From contig JABWBA010000005.1 of assembly GCA_013360745.1 (NCBI GenBank), positions 20,102 through 84,101 on the forward strand: a stretch of 64,000 nucleotides of DNA, written 5' to 3'. The DNA comes from Chthonomonadales bacterium. Its GTDB lineage: Bacteria; Armatimonadota; Chthonomonadetes; Chthonomonadales; CAJBBX01. The translations under genes and the position numbers were made by a program. Numbering within the stretch: the stretch's first letter is position 1; the number at the start of each line of letters is the position of its first letter. This document shows positions 9,701-18,085 of the stretch, in pieces. The notes under the pieces were generated by a model. It ran no database searches. It had not been told where the DNA came from and saw nothing but the letters and a program-made list of their open reading frames with translations.

Positions 9701-10246
9701 CAGTCCATGGTCCTGAAGTTCGACGAAGTAATGGTCGGGACCCAGCATGTCCCGGTACATCGCGGCGGCGGCCAGCGCCTTATCATAGGCGCCTTCGCGC
9801 AGGGCGACACTGATCTCGCCGCTTAGGCATCCGCTCAGGACGATCAGGCCGTCGGCGTGGGTTCGGAGAACCTCATGGTCGATGCGGGGCTTCTGGTACT
9901 TGCCTTCGGTGTTGGCAATCGTGGTCAGTTTCAGCAGGTTGCGATATCCGGCTGTGGTTTCCGCGAGGAGCGTTATGTGGTGGTACGCGCGCGCATCGGC
10001 CGAACCCCGGCTCAGGCGGCTTTCCGGAGCGAGGTAGGCCTCCACGCCCATGATCGGTTTGATCCCCGCATCGGTACAGGCCTGGTAGAAATCGATGGCG
10101 CCGTACATGGTTCCGTGGTCGGTCAGCGCGAGTGCGGGCATCCCCATGTCCGCAGCACGCTTCACGAGGATATCCAGACGGGTTGCCCCGTCCAGGAGTG
10201 AGTATTCCGAATGGGTATGGAGATGAACGAAATCGCCTGCGGCCAT
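6788..10246 (-). CDS. dnaE: DNA polymerase III alpha subunit
   Basis: Main replicative polymerase of the DnaE1 type. 1152 aa, the usual length. The PHP domain opens with HLHTHSEYSLLDG (His 8, 10, 12). Catalytic aspartates lie in PDIDMDFED (Asp398, 400, 402) and the third in LLKMDFLGL. The finger and helix-hairpin-helix regions follow, then an OB-fold (IVSLVGVLGEIRTRSTRKK) near the C-terminus. There is no inserted DnaQ-type exonuclease, so proofreading comes from another subunit or from the PHP domain. The promoter is about 100 nt upstream. Confidence 0.97.
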   Translation of the reverse strand: MAAGDFVHLHTHSEYSLLDGATRLDILVKRAADMGMPALALTDHGTMYGAIDFYQACTDAGIKPIMGVEAYLAPESRLSRGSADARAYHHITLLAETTAGYRNLLKLTTIANTEGKYQKPRIDHEVLRTHADGLIVLSGCLSGEISVALREGAYDKALAAAAMYRDMLGPDHYFVELQDHGLSDQARVNDGARRIARELGLRTVCTNDVHYLTRDDAYAHEILLCIGTRMSMDNPNRLRYDSDQFFLKSADEMARAFPDDREAIERTLEIAERCRVDLSFDRTDLPQPDIPAGRTAQSYLEELAWAGLRKRVAQVTPAHEERLRHELSVIGRTGFADYILIVRDFADFARRKGIRFGVRGSAAGSLTSYCIEITDVDPIYYDLTFERFLNPDRAEMPDIDMDFEDTRRGEVIEYVTEKYGRRHVAQIATFGTLQARQVLKDAGRALGMSVGQLNKLASLIPSQGSHTTLEDALEGVEQLRSLYDTDPTIKNLIDVARRLEGISRHSSVHAAGVVISRSELTEHTPLQMTADRGIQTQYPAPALARIGLLKMDFLGLINLSILARSLEFIRSSRGLDLRIDTIPLDDAETFALLGRGETMGVFQLESSGMRRHIKALKPTSVKDLAAMVALYRPGPMDSIPEFVAAKHGRKKVHYLHPRLEPLLSETYGVIVYQDQVLTVVRAIGGFSMGQADVFRKAISKKKEAEIKRLHGEFLKGANAQDISTAVAERIYELITPFAGYGFNKAHAVCYALVAYQTAFLKAHYPVEYMAALLACYADKPEKLAVGLAECRRMGIPVLGPDINLSQADFSPVRDAIRYGLANVKNVGRAVADAIVAERNRGGDYPDLMDFCERLRPISGLTRAVVTTLIQAGAFDTVYANRRALATIVEPAMANASGPSRGNAALHSGLFDDVEDGAGSNPGLVPPDIADYPASARLKMERELLGVYLSGHPLDRLDHQLDHGGLITTADLREVENDEIVSLVGVLGEIRTRSTRKKEPMAYATLEDRSGVAALTVFPQAYAVHQSLLTTNSVVRITGRASVNAGYDEEDQTERTVEVIVQTVEAIRVDADGSPAEAMYIRITPECASKLPTLRQLLIGHPGETDVYFDVQEPRRSGTVRSRLRVRDDPQLRQALERLVGASAVSVRQGATP

Positions 10247-10345
10247 CGGGAGATCGGTCCTTCGCTTCTAACGGCTCGTCATGCCGCAAGATATGGACGT
10301 GAGCGGGGGGCTGCGTACCAGATATTGCGGTATTCGACGCCAGTA

Positions 10346-10375
10346 TTGTGGGATCGGGACGGCGCCGATGTCAAG
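10346..10375 (-). promoter_or_regulatory. Probable promoter of dnaE
   Basis: Minus strand: -35 TTGACA (10375-10370), 18 bp, -10 CACAAT (10351-10346). Transcript leader about 95 nt. The 10247-10533 interval otherwise shows only the hairpin at 10487. Confidence 0.5.
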
Positions 10376-10486
10376 GTGGTCCGCCGCCGAAAGCCCCGTC
10401 CCTATACAGGCGATTCTTATCGAGATATGCGCCCTGGTCCGGGTCTGAATGGATCGATGGAAGCTGGCGGGTAGACTGAACGTATA

Positions 10487-10504
10487 GCGCTCCTGAGGGA
10501 GCGC
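10487..10504 (+). other. Perfect hairpin just upstream of the Tricorn-like gene
   Basis: GCGCTCC-TGAG-GGAGCGC, a 7-bp GC-rich stem 30 nt before the chosen GTG start. There is no T-run on the plus strand, so it is more likely a leader structure than a terminator. Confidence 0.4.
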
Positions 10505-10533
10505 GGTTTGTGTCAGGGAGGTCTGCCAGGTCC

Positions 10534-13500
10534 GTGAAGACCCGCCTCGGTTCCATATTCGCGTTGATTGCCATGTCCGTGCTGGGCTACGCCCAGCTGC
10601 CCCCGCCCGTGCTGAAACCCATCGTCGCTCCGAGGATGCCCTCGTTGAGCCCCGACGGCTCCCAGCTTGCGTTTGTCTACAAGGCCGATATCTGGGTCGC
10701 CCCGTCCTCCGGCGGGCGCGCAACGGTCCTGACTCGTAATGTGGAGATGGATGCCTACCCGCAGTTCTCGCCGGACGGCAAGTGGGTGGCGTACTCCAGC
10801 CTTCGGACGGGCAACTGGGATATTTTTGTGGCGCCTGCCGAAGGAGGCGCCCCGACGCGCCTGACCTGGTGCTCCTCGAGCGACATCACCTACGGTTGGA
10901 GCCCCGATGGCAAGTACGTGATCTTCTCGGCGGGGCGCGAAACGGGCCAGACCGAGCTGTTCGCGCTCGATGTCAAGACGCTCCGGCTCAAGCAGCTCAC
11001 CCAGGACTACGAGAGCATCAATCACGCCAGTTATTCGCCCGACGGCAAGCGTGTGGTCTTCGGCCGGCGGGGTTTCCACTGGACCCGGCCACGGTACTAC
11101 GGATCCGCCGCCATGCAGATCGTCGTCCTCGACCCGGCGACGGGCGCACGAACCGAGGTGACCGACGACGGCAAGCAGCACCTATGGTCCCGGTTCATGC
11201 CGGACGGCAAGTCGATCCTCACGGTGACCTACGGCGACGTGACGCCTTCATCGCATAAGCTGGGCGAGGATCCCGGCAAGTTCACGGATACGCCCGACCG
11301 AACGCCCAATCTATGGCTGTTCGGCCTCAATGGGCGGGGCAAGAGGCTGACCTCCTTCGTCGGCGGGTCGGTTCGATGCCCGAACGTCGCCTCTAAGTCG
11401 GGCGATATCGTCTTCGAGTACGGAACGGACATCTACCTGTTGAAGGCGGGCGAGAAGGAGCCCCGCAAGGTCGAGCTCGTCGCCAGTGAGGACGAAGCCC
11501 AGACGAAGGTGAAAAGGGAAACCCTGAGCTCCGGCGTCAACGAGGCGGAGCCTTCCCCGGACGGCAAAACGTACGCGTTCGGCCTCCGCGGCGATATCTT
11601 CTCGATCGCCGTGGAGAAGCCCAAGGGCGTTGCAGCGCGGCCTGCCGAGATCGCCCGCAAGCTCACCGATTGGGTGGGCGATGACAGCGATTTCCTCTGG
11701 TCGACCGACGGGACCAAAATCTACTATCGCTCCGATCGGGATTACATCTCGCGTATCTTTGAACTCGATCTTGCCACCCTCGCCAGCCGCCCGATATGGA
11801 ATCGGACTGAGGATGCCGGACAGCTCCGCCTATCGCCCGACGGCAAGGAGATCTGGCACTGGGTGGCCGGCAAGGAAGGCGGGCTCTACGCCGTCACCAT
11901 CGCGACGGGAGAGGCGCGCCGGGTCCTTGCCATGCCGGACGCCGCCAGGAACTGGCAATCCGGAGACGACTTCTCGTGGTCGCCGGACGGCAAATGGCTG
12001 GCAGTATGCATCAACGAGGTGGCCGGGCCGTGGAGCATCTACATCATGCCTGCTGCCGGCGGGGACGCCGTCAACGTCACCCGATTGAATGCCTACCACG
12101 GTCAGCCGAGATGGACTCCGGACGGCAAGTTCCTCCTCTTCCGCAGCGATCGGGATGGGCCCGGACTCTACGCCCTCCCGCTCCAGAAAGAAGAGGCCCG
12201 AACGGCCGAGACCGACCTGAAGTACGAGAAACCCAAGGAGCCGGTCAAGGTCTCGATCGACTTTACGGATATATCCGACCGCATCCGCAAGTTAACCGGC
12301 CAGAACCCCGACGGTGATCTTACCGTGGCGCCCAGCGGTGTCAGTTACTTCATCTCAGGCGGCGATGTCTGGTCCTGTTCCTACGACGGCAAGGATACCA
12401 AACGGTTGACCTCGGGGGGCGGCTGCAGCGCGCTCCGGATCCTCAAGGACGGTTCGCGCGCGTTCTTCATCCGAAACGGCGAGCTGGTCACGATGAAGCT
12501 CGACGACCGGAACAACACCGAGAACGTCAAGTTCGTCGCAGACATCGAGCGGGATATCTACGAGGAGCGGAAGGCCGCGTTCACGCAGTTCTGGGCCGAA
12601 TACAATCGACGCTTCTACGATCCGTCGTTCCACGGCCGGGATTGGGAGGCGATCCGCAAACGGTACGAGCCGATGCTGGAGAGCGTCGAGGATCGGACGG
12701 AGTTCTCCAGCCTGCTGCAGATGATGGTGGGCGAGCTCGAGGCATCGCACAGCGAGGTCGGCCTTGCTCCCGGCGGCAACCCCGGCGCCAGCTCACCCCA
12801 TCCCGGTTTTACCTATGATTACACGTATGAGGGGCCCGGGATCAAGGTGGCATCGACGCTTCCGAACTCACCGGCTTCCTTCCCCAAGACCCAGATCAAA
12901 CCGGGCGAGTACGTCCTGGCGATTAACGGCAAGGACGTAACCACCAGCGAGACCCTCTACCAGCAGATCAACAACCTGGGCGGACGGGAGTTCGAGTTCC
13001 TGGTCAACGACAAGCCGAGCCGAGAAGGCGCCCGTACGGTGAAGTACTTCAGCCTCAGCTATGGCGATTGGGGTGCGCTGCGCTACCGGGAACGGATCAA
13101 CCGACTGGCCGCCTATGTCGATGAGAAGAGCAAAGGCACGATCGGCTACGTGCACATCGCAGGTATGGGCGGGGGCAACTCGGTGACCTTCGAGCGGGAG
13201 TTCTACGAGCGGTCCATCGGCAAGAAGGCGATGATTATCGACGTCCGCTTCAACGGGGGCGGCAATATCTCGGACAGTCTGATCGATCGTCTCGAGCGCA
13301 AGCCCCATGGCTACTATCAGGGCCGCAACAGCTTGCCGGAGTACGCACCGGGCACGGCATGGACCAAACCGATCATCGTCCTGATGAACGAGCACAGCAT
13401 GTCCAACGCCGAAATGTTCCCCTCGGCCATGCGTACCAGGGGCCTCGCCCGGCTCGTCGGCATGCAGACACCCGGGTATGTCATCTGGACGTGGGGGCTG

Positions 13501-13677
13501 CCTCTTATCGATGGCACATCGGCGCGCATGCCGGGCAGCGGCGTCTATCGGCTTGATGGAACGCCGATGGAGGATCTCGGCGAAAAGCCCGATGTTCGAG
13601 TGCCTCTGACGATCGAGGACTGGATGGCCAATCGGGATCCGCAGCTCGATAAGGCCATCGAAATGCTCGCGAAATAG
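10534..13677 (+). CDS. Secreted Tricorn-like protease (beta-propellers, PDZ, S41 peptidase)
   Basis: About 1047 aa. I start it at GTG 10534, after AGGGAGG; the ORF extends to GTG 10510. The signal peptide ends near VLGYAQ. Residues about 40-600 hold repeated WD40/PD40-like blades (LSPDGSQLAF, FSPDGKWVAYSS, WSPDGKYVIFSA, YSPDGKRVVFG). A core domain follows (YNRRFYDPSFHGRDWEAIRK), then a PDZ-like segment (ALPNSPAS-type, KPGEYVLAINGKDV) and the S41 serine-peptidase domain (IDVRFNGGGN; nucleophile region NEHSMSNAEMF). Tricorn-type enzymes degrade peptides; the signal peptide places this copy outside the cytoplasm, unlike archaeal Tricorn. Stands alone between dnaE and a convergent gene. Confidence 0.9.
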   Translation: MKTRLGSIFALIAMSVLGYAQLPPPVLKPIVAPRMPSLSPDGSQLAFVYKADIWVAPSSGGRATVLTRNVEMDAYPQFSPDGKWVAYSSLRTGNWDIFVAPAEGGAPTRLTWCSSSDITYGWSPDGKYVIFSAGRETGQTELFALDVKTLRLKQLTQDYESINHASYSPDGKRVVFGRRGFHWTRPRYYGSAAMQIVVLDPATGARTEVTDDGKQHLWSRFMPDGKSILTVTYGDVTPSSHKLGEDPGKFTDTPDRTPNLWLFGLNGRGKRLTSFVGGSVRCPNVASKSGDIVFEYGTDIYLLKAGEKEPRKVELVASEDEAQTKVKRETLSSGVNEAEPSPDGKTYAFGLRGDIFSIAVEKPKGVAARPAEIARKLTDWVGDDSDFLWSTDGTKIYYRSDRDYISRIFELDLATLASRPIWNRTEDAGQLRLSPDGKEIWHWVAGKEGGLYAVTIATGEARRVLAMPDAARNWQSGDDFSWSPDGKWLAVCINEVAGPWSIYIMPAAGGDAVNVTRLNAYHGQPRWTPDGKFLLFRSDRDGPGLYALPLQKEEARTAETDLKYEKPKEPVKVSIDFTDISDRIRKLTGQNPDGDLTVAPSGVSYFISGGDVWSCSYDGKDTKRLTSGGGCSALRILKDGSRAFFIRNGELVTMKLDDRNNTENVKFVADIERDIYEERKAAFTQFWAEYNRRFYDPSFHGRDWEAIRKRYEPMLESVEDRTEFSSLLQMMVGELEASHSEVGLAPGGNPGASSPHPGFTYDYTYEGPGIKVASTLPNSPASFPKTQIKPGEYVLAINGKDVTTSETLYQQINNLGGREFEFLVNDKPSREGARTVKYFSLSYGDWGALRYRERINRLAAYVDEKSKGTIGYVHIAGMGGGNSVTFEREFYERSIGKKAMIIDVRFNGGGNISDSLIDRLERKPHGYYQGRNSLPEYAPGTAWTKPIIVLMNEHSMSNAEMFPSAMRTRGLARLVGMQTPGYVIWTWGLPLIDGTSARMPGSGVYRLDGTPMEDLGEKPDVRVPLTIEDWMANRDPQLDKAIEMLAK

Positions 13678-13680
13678 CCC

Positions 13681-13719
13681 GTACAGCGGGGTCGGCGTAT
13701 TGCGTCGGCCCCGGCGTAC
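13681..13719. terminator. Probable bidirectional terminator hairpin
   Basis: A 10-bp stem GGGGTCGGCG/CGTCGGCCCC (13688-13697 with 13703-13712, G-T pairs included) with loop TATTG, flanked by GTAC/GTAC pairing. It lies right after the protease stop and before the convergent DUF697-like gene. No clear U-tract on either side, so the terminator call is moderate. Confidence 0.4.
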
Positions 13720-13824
13720 CTTCTGTCCAGCGTGGATGTACGTGCCGCTCGCCTCGGGGGCGGCATCGAGCCTTCGCCGTCGTACCGGCTGCGGGCGTTC
13801 CCGTGTGTTGTGAGGCCGACGCGC

Positions 13825-14760
13825 CTAAGCGTCGCCGGCGTCGTCGCTCCTGCCCTTGAGGAGCGCCCTGGGCGACGGCAGGCGCCGCATCTGGCTCTGC
13901 AGCGAGGCCACCGCGAGACGAGCCTCGCCAATGGCCGATCGATACAAACGATGGAACTCGGCTCTGCCGGGTCGTCGCCCCAGCTCATAGTATTGCCGCA
14001 TCGCTTCACCGAGAGCGTAGGTGCCCGCATAGGCCACCACGCCGCGGGCGATCAATCCGACTCCCATGGGCACGATCCCGACGAGCTCGCGAGCCAGCGC
14101 GCGCCAACCGAAGGATCCGCCCAGAAGCGGCACCGCGTCCTGCGCACGTGCGCGCAGGTCCAGCGGAAGATCGTAACAGGCAGCGAGGCGATAGAGCATC
14201 ATCGCCTGGTTCTTTGCCAGAATGAGCATGTCGCCCATGATCGTCGTCGGCACCAGAAGGCCCAGAACCGGAACGATGCCCGGCAGCGCGTTGAGCATGG
14301 CGAACTCCGCATTGGCCATCGACGTCTCGCGGATGATGCGCCGGGCAACCGAGGGCCGCAGCCCGGCAAACCTGCGCCCAAGAGCCAGGGCAAGGCCGGG
14401 CTTCTCGTCCAGGATCCGCTCCACGGCGGCTTCCCAGCCCCGGAGTTCAAGGATCGAGACCGTGCTGATATGGGCTTCGGTAGGCGCCCAGCCGCCGCCG
14501 GCATCGAGGACGAGGTCGAACGAACCAGACTCCTGAGGGAAACCATCCTGCTCCGCGATGGTCGCAAAAGTGCGCAGAAGAGGATGGGCGGTATCCGGAT
14601 CCTTATCGGGAAAGAGGCGGGACAGCGCCTCGTTCCTTCGCTCCGGGAGCCCGACCAGCGCCACTGAGATCGACCGTGACGCCTCAACCTCGATCTCACG
14701 CAGCGATACGCTTCGCATGATCCGCCAGAATGATCGCGCATCCTTCAACCGCACCTTCAT
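13825..14760 (-). CDS. DUF697/YcjF-like membrane protein with degenerate GTPase motif
   Basis: About 311 aa from ATG 14760 (MKVRLKDARSFWRIMRS); the frame stays open to a TTG at 14802. Near residues 35-50 the sequence SISVALVGLPERRNEALSRL looks like the G1 region of an Era/YcjX-type GTPase, but the GxxxxGK[S/T] signature is missing. The C-terminal half fits the DUF697 type: an amphipathic/hydrophobic stretch (ALPGIVPVLGLLVPTTIMGDM) and a second one (ELVGIVPMGVGLIARGVVAYAGTYALG). Probably membrane-associated. It is divergent from the sigma-factor operon. Role unknown. Confidence 0.6.
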   Translation of the reverse strand: MKVRLKDARSFWRIMRSVSLREIEVEASRSISVALVGLPERRNEALSRLFPDKDPDTAHPLLRTFATIAEQDGFPQESGSFDLVLDAGGGWAPTEAHISTVSILELRGWEAAVERILDEKPGLALALGRRFAGLRPSVARRIIRETSMANAEFAMLNALPGIVPVLGLLVPTTIMGDMLILAKNQAMMLYRLAACYDLPLDLRARAQDAVPLLGGSFGWRALARELVGIVPMGVGLIARGVVAYAGTYALGEAMRQYYELGRRPGRAEFHRLYRSAIGEARLAVASLQSQMRRLPSPRALLKGRSDDAGDA

Positions 14761-14889
14761 CCTCCTGTTCGCCCTGCCTATCGCTGGAGCCGACACCGCC
14801 AATCTTCTGGACGGTACAGCGGCGGCTGGCGTTTCGAATGTGGACCGAGCCGAGCCGCGTGACTCAGGTCGAAGCTCGATCGCTCGCCG

Positions 14890-14918
14890 GGAACTCGATC
14901 AAGCGGCAGACGCGTAAC
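14890..14918 (+). promoter_or_regulatory. ECF-type promoter of the sigma operon, likely autoregulatory
   Basis: -35 GGAACT (14890-14895), 17 bp, -10 CGTAAC (14913-14918). This is the general pattern (GGAAC ... CGT) recognised by ECF sigma factors, and it sits directly before the ECF gene, so autoregulation is the simplest reading. Predicted start near 14925. Confidence 0.6.
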
Positions 14919-14941
14919 CTCACATGAAAGGCAAGCAAGCC

Positions 14942-15547
14942 ATGGGCATACAGATGAGCCAGTCAGCGACATCCCGGTGGTGTGACACGGAGACCTTCGA
15001 CAGTTTGGTGCGCCGCTATCACCGTCAGGCCTATAATATCGCATACCGCCTGGCGGGCAACCACGCGGACGCGGAGGACATTACGCAGGAGGCGTTCATC
15101 CGAGCCTACCGGTTCTTCGACCGCTACAACCGATCGCTGCCGTTCGAAAACTGGTTGTACCGTATCATCTCCAACGTCTTCATCGACGGTGTACGCAAAC
15201 GCCCCAAAGTCAAGATCCAATCTCTGGATCAGGCCGTATCCACGGGCGCGACGAGCAGTCCGATCAGCCTGGAGATACCCGACACATCGACCAATCCCGA
15301 ACGTCAGTTGATGCAGGTCTCCATCGACGAACCGCTCCAGAAAGCCCTGGATGCACTCCCTCGCGATTTCCGACAGGCCGTGATTCTTGCCGATGTCGAG
15401 GGCCTCTCCTATGAGGAGATCGCCGATGCCATGGGCTGCTCGATCGGAACCGTTCGGTCGCGGCTCCATCGGGGCCGAAAGCTGATGCGCAACCGGCTGC
15501 GAGCCGAGAACTACACTCCTCCGGGACGAGGCGGGGCGGATCAATGA
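14942..15547 (+). CDS. ECF RNA polymerase sigma factor (SigE/RpoE-like)
   Basis: About 201 aa. Start at ATG 14942, preceded by AAAGG at a 10-nt spacing; the in-frame ATG at 14924 has no Shine-Dalgarno. Region 2 is FDSLVRRYHRQAYNIAYRLAG with the typical DAEDITQEAFIRAYR, and region 4 is ALDALPRDFRQAVILADVEG and YEEIADAMGCSIGTVRSRLHRG. It binds core RNA polymerase and redirects it to an extracytoplasmic or envelope-stress regulon. The stop overlaps the anti-sigma start (ATGA), so the two are translationally coupled. Confidence 0.93.
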   Translation: MGIQMSQSATSRWCDTETFDSLVRRYHRQAYNIAYRLAGNHADAEDITQEAFIRAYRFFDRYNRSLPFENWLYRIISNVFIDGVRKRPKVKIQSLDQAVSTGATSSPISLEIPDTSTNPERQLMQVSIDEPLQKALDALPRDFRQAVILADVEGLSYEEIADAMGCSIGTVRSRLHRGRKLMRNRLRAENYTPPGRGGADQ

Positions 15548-16122
15548 ACTGCCGCCGAACGGAATCGCTCCTCAGCGCATTGATCGACGGCGAGCTTGCA
15601 GGAGCCGATGCGATCCGTATCCGTGAGCATCTAAAGGAATGCGCCTCCTGCCGTGACGACTACGAGAGTCTGCTCGAGACCAAACGGATCATCGGATCGT
15701 TGACCCTCGTCGAGCCCTGCGCCGATTACGAAGCGCGGCTGATCCGTGTTCTGAACAGCTGTGAAGCCAATCCCTCGCGCATCGGCGCGATCAAGGCGTG
15801 GTGGTCGATCGGCGGTGAGCGCCTCCGTCTCCGCTCTGCCGGCGCCTTCGCAGCGGCCGGTCTTCTGATCCTCGCAGTGTCGATCCGCTTGACGATGATG
15901 GGCGGCGTTCGGGACGATCGGATGCAGACGGCTACGGCTCTGCCAGCCGAGACCCTTCCCGCGATTCGGGATCGGGACATCGGCTTCGCCCATGAGACTT
16001 TCGAGCGCCCGCAGCCGGTCATCTATAGCGAGTCGCTGGACCCGAAGGACTCATCACGGGCCCCTGATGTCGCCCCGCTCCGCTCGTGGGATCCCTATGA
16101 GGCTGTTTCGTCCACGCCCTGA
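15544..16122 (+). CDS. Zinc-binding anti-sigma factor (ZAS family), membrane-anchored
   Basis: 192 aa. The N-terminal cytoplasmic domain has the ZAS signature HLKECASC (HxxxCxxC) after MNCRRTESLLSALIDGELAG, which binds and silences the cognate sigma factor. One membrane span lies around residues 100-118 (AGAFAAAGLLILAVSIRL), followed by a short extracytoplasmic tail. Overlaps the sigma gene by 4 nt. The usual control is regulated proteolysis or redox/zinc change releasing the sigma factor; which of these applies here cannot be seen. Confidence 0.88.
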   Translation: MNCRRTESLLSALIDGELAGADAIRIREHLKECASCRDDYESLLETKRIIGSLTLVEPCADYEARLIRVLNSCEANPSRIGAIKAWWSIGGERLRLRSAGAFAAAGLLILAVSIRLTMMGGVRDDRMQTATALPAETLPAIRDRDIGFAHETFERPQPVIYSESLDPKDSSRAPDVAPLRSWDPYEAVSSTP

Positions 16123-16180
16123 CCGGCGAGGACGAACAGCCGCGCGAACCTTCTGCGTATACCGCCGGGATGGTTCTAGC

Positions 16181-17470
16181 ATGATCCAGGAACCTTCGCG
16201 GCTGCCTCTCCTCCGGCGGCAGGGTCCTCCGCTGGTCAGCCTTCTGGTCGCGCTGGCGTTGCGGCTCCCCGCAACTGCCGGAGCAGCGCCCAGCATCGAC
16301 GCGCTGCTCCAGCAATATGTGACGGCCGACACGCGGGTCCACGCTCGAGGTACTACTCTGACCGTCCAGCCGACAGCGACCGTCGTACGCACCACCACAC
16401 GCAGGGTTGTGCGCCGTGCCGGCGGCCGCAGCCTTGCCGTCGGCCTGCTTCCCGAGTCGAATAAGGGGGTGATCCTCGCTGATGACGGCGCCTGGACGAT
16501 CCGGTACGACCCTCGGGAAGCCATCGTACGAAAGAAGCGCTGTCTCGATCCGCCCACACGCGTGTTTGAGGAGCGGCGGCTGCGCCTCTTGAAGCGAAAC
16601 TATAAGGTGACCCTCGATGGGACGGAGACGGTCGCCGGTCGAACCTGCCGCATCCTGACATTCCGCCCGAAAGAGGGGCGCGATCGGATCACGCGCGTCT
16701 GGCTCGATGTTCGCAACGGATTTGAGCTCCGACGCGATGAGCTGGATGCCAACGGCAGCACGATCACGATGTCCCTCTATACATCGATAGACTATCCATC
16801 GACGATCTCCCTGGCCGAAGTCACGCCCCGGTTTCCTCGCTCGGCCCGGATCGAGAGCATCAGCCGGTCTGGTCTGCACGCCGACTTCACCAGCCTTTCC
16901 CGGAGCGCCGGCTTCGAGGTGAAGCGGCCTCTGACTCTTCCGGCCGGTTATGAGTTCATCATCGGCACCGTTGCGGGCATTAGCGGCAGGAACTCCGCGT
17001 TCCTGCGCTACACCGACGGCCTTTCGGATCTGACGATGATCCAGACCCCCTATGCGACGCGAGGCGATCAGCCCTCCCGCGGCGTTCGGGTGCTGCCCCG
17101 GCCCTATGGCGAGACGGAAGTGGACTGCATCCTGGATCGAATGCAGGTCGTGCTGGTAGGAGGCGGGGACGCGCGCGATCTGGTGGCCACGGTCGAGTCG
17201 CTGCACGGGAGCGTTGAGGACGCCTGGCGGCGGGATGTCAACGCGGTGTTTCACGATCATGCGCAGAATATATCGGCGATGCGGGATCGCGGCCTTTCCA
17301 GCGCCGTCATCGTCGCGCTTCTGACTCTCTCCGCACAGAGCGGCCGTTCCACCTCGGCCGTGCTCCGCAGCTACCTGAAGGAGCGCTGCTGGCGCGATCT
17401 GGCGCGTCGATGGCGCGTGCCGGAGGCGATGGTCGAACGGAGGATACGTTCGCTGGCGATTCGGGGCTAG
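16181..17470 (+). CDS. RseB/MucB-like regulatory protein
   Basis: About 429 aa from ATG 16181; an upstream in-frame ATG at 16097 would overlap the anti-sigma gene. The signal peptide runs through VSLLVALALRLPATAGAA. The first half has the LolA/RseB-type strand pattern (DGAWTIRYDPREAIVRKK, YKVTLDGTETVAGRTCRIL, TRVWLDVRNGFELRRDE); the middle continues like the second RseB domain (LPAGYEFI, YTDGLSDLTMIQ). RseB proteins sense envelope signals and shield the anti-sigma factor from proteolysis; position as third gene of the operon supports this. The last 100 residues (VNAVFHDHAQNISAMRDRG...) are an extra domain not usual in RseB. It overlaps the convergent thymidine kinase gene by 4 nt. Confidence 0.75.
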   Translation: MIQEPSRLPLLRRQGPPLVSLLVALALRLPATAGAAPSIDALLQQYVTADTRVHARGTTLTVQPTATVVRTTTRRVVRRAGGRSLAVGLLPESNKGVILADDGAWTIRYDPREAIVRKKRCLDPPTRVFEERRLRLLKRNYKVTLDGTETVAGRTCRILTFRPKEGRDRITRVWLDVRNGFELRRDELDANGSTITMSLYTSIDYPSTISLAEVTPRFPRSARIESISRSGLHADFTSLSRSAGFEVKRPLTLPAGYEFIIGTVAGISGRNSAFLRYTDGLSDLTMIQTPYATRGDQPSRGVRVLPRPYGETEVDCILDRMQVVLVGGGDARDLVATVESLHGSVEDAWRRDVNAVFHDHAQNISAMRDRGLSSAVIVALLTLSAQSGRSTSAVLRSYLKERCWRDLARRWRVPEAMVERRIRSLAIRG

Positions 17471-18075
17471 GCGGAGCGATGGTCCGGCGGGCCACCACGG
17501 ACCACATGGCATCGGCGACAGCGAGCCTCGTAACTCTCCTCTGCGGCGATCAGCAAAACGGGATCGTTCCATTTCGCAGGCCGTCCATGGACGAGACGCT
17601 GAGTTTTTGAGGCCGTCCCGCCGCACTTCTTGCAGATCGCGTGGAGCTTGACGACGTCATCGGCGAGCGCGAGGAGCAGGGGCATGAAGCGGAACGGCCT
17701 GCCGCGGAAATCCTGATCGAGACCCGCGCAGACAACATCCACACCGCGGTCGGCCAGGCGCGTGCACAGATCGACCACGCCCTCATCGAAGAACTGAATC
17801 TCCTCGATCGCGACGAGGTCAATATCCGCCGGCAGGATCGCTTCGATCTCGGAGGAGCGCCGTACCGCCCGTGCCTCCAGCGTCGTCCCGTCGTGCGTGC
17901 GGATGACTTCCGTGGCGCATCTGGTCTCCATCGCCGACTTGAAGACGCCGACCGTCCTTCTCGCATGGATGGCGCGCCGTACCAGTCGGATCATCTCCTC
18001 GGTCTTGCCCGAAAACATGCAGCCGGTGATCACCGTGATCGATCCGGCTCGGTTCCTATGGCCGGCACGCCTCAT
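17467..18075 (-). CDS. tdk: Thymidine kinase (type II)
   Basis: Phosphorylates thymidine to dTMP with ATP in the salvage pathway. 202 aa. P-loop GCMFSGKT at 18-25; catalytic Glu in AIEEIQFF (91-92); DFRGRPF lasso region; structural zinc site from CKKC and CRRC. It is the last gene of the nth-cyclase-acyl-CoA synthetase run, 10 nt after the preceding stop. Confidence 0.95.
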   Translation of the reverse strand: MRRAGHRNRAGSITVITGCMFSGKTEEMIRLVRRAIHARRTVGVFKSAMETRCATEVIRTHDGTTLEARAVRRSSEIEAILPADIDLVAIEEIQFFDEGVVDLCTRLADRGVDVVCAGLDQDFRGRPFRFMPLLLALADDVVKLHAICKKCGGTASKTQRLVHGRPAKWNDPVLLIAAEESYEARCRRCHVVRGGPPDHRSA

Positions 18076-18085
18076 GGCACGATCG

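Noticed and set aside
16019..17626. 535-codon open frame antisense to the RseB-like gene
   Set aside because: The plus-strand gene has a signal peptide, family pattern and operon context. The antisense frame is Arg/Pro/His-rich and has no recognisable motif, as expected in GC-rich DNA.
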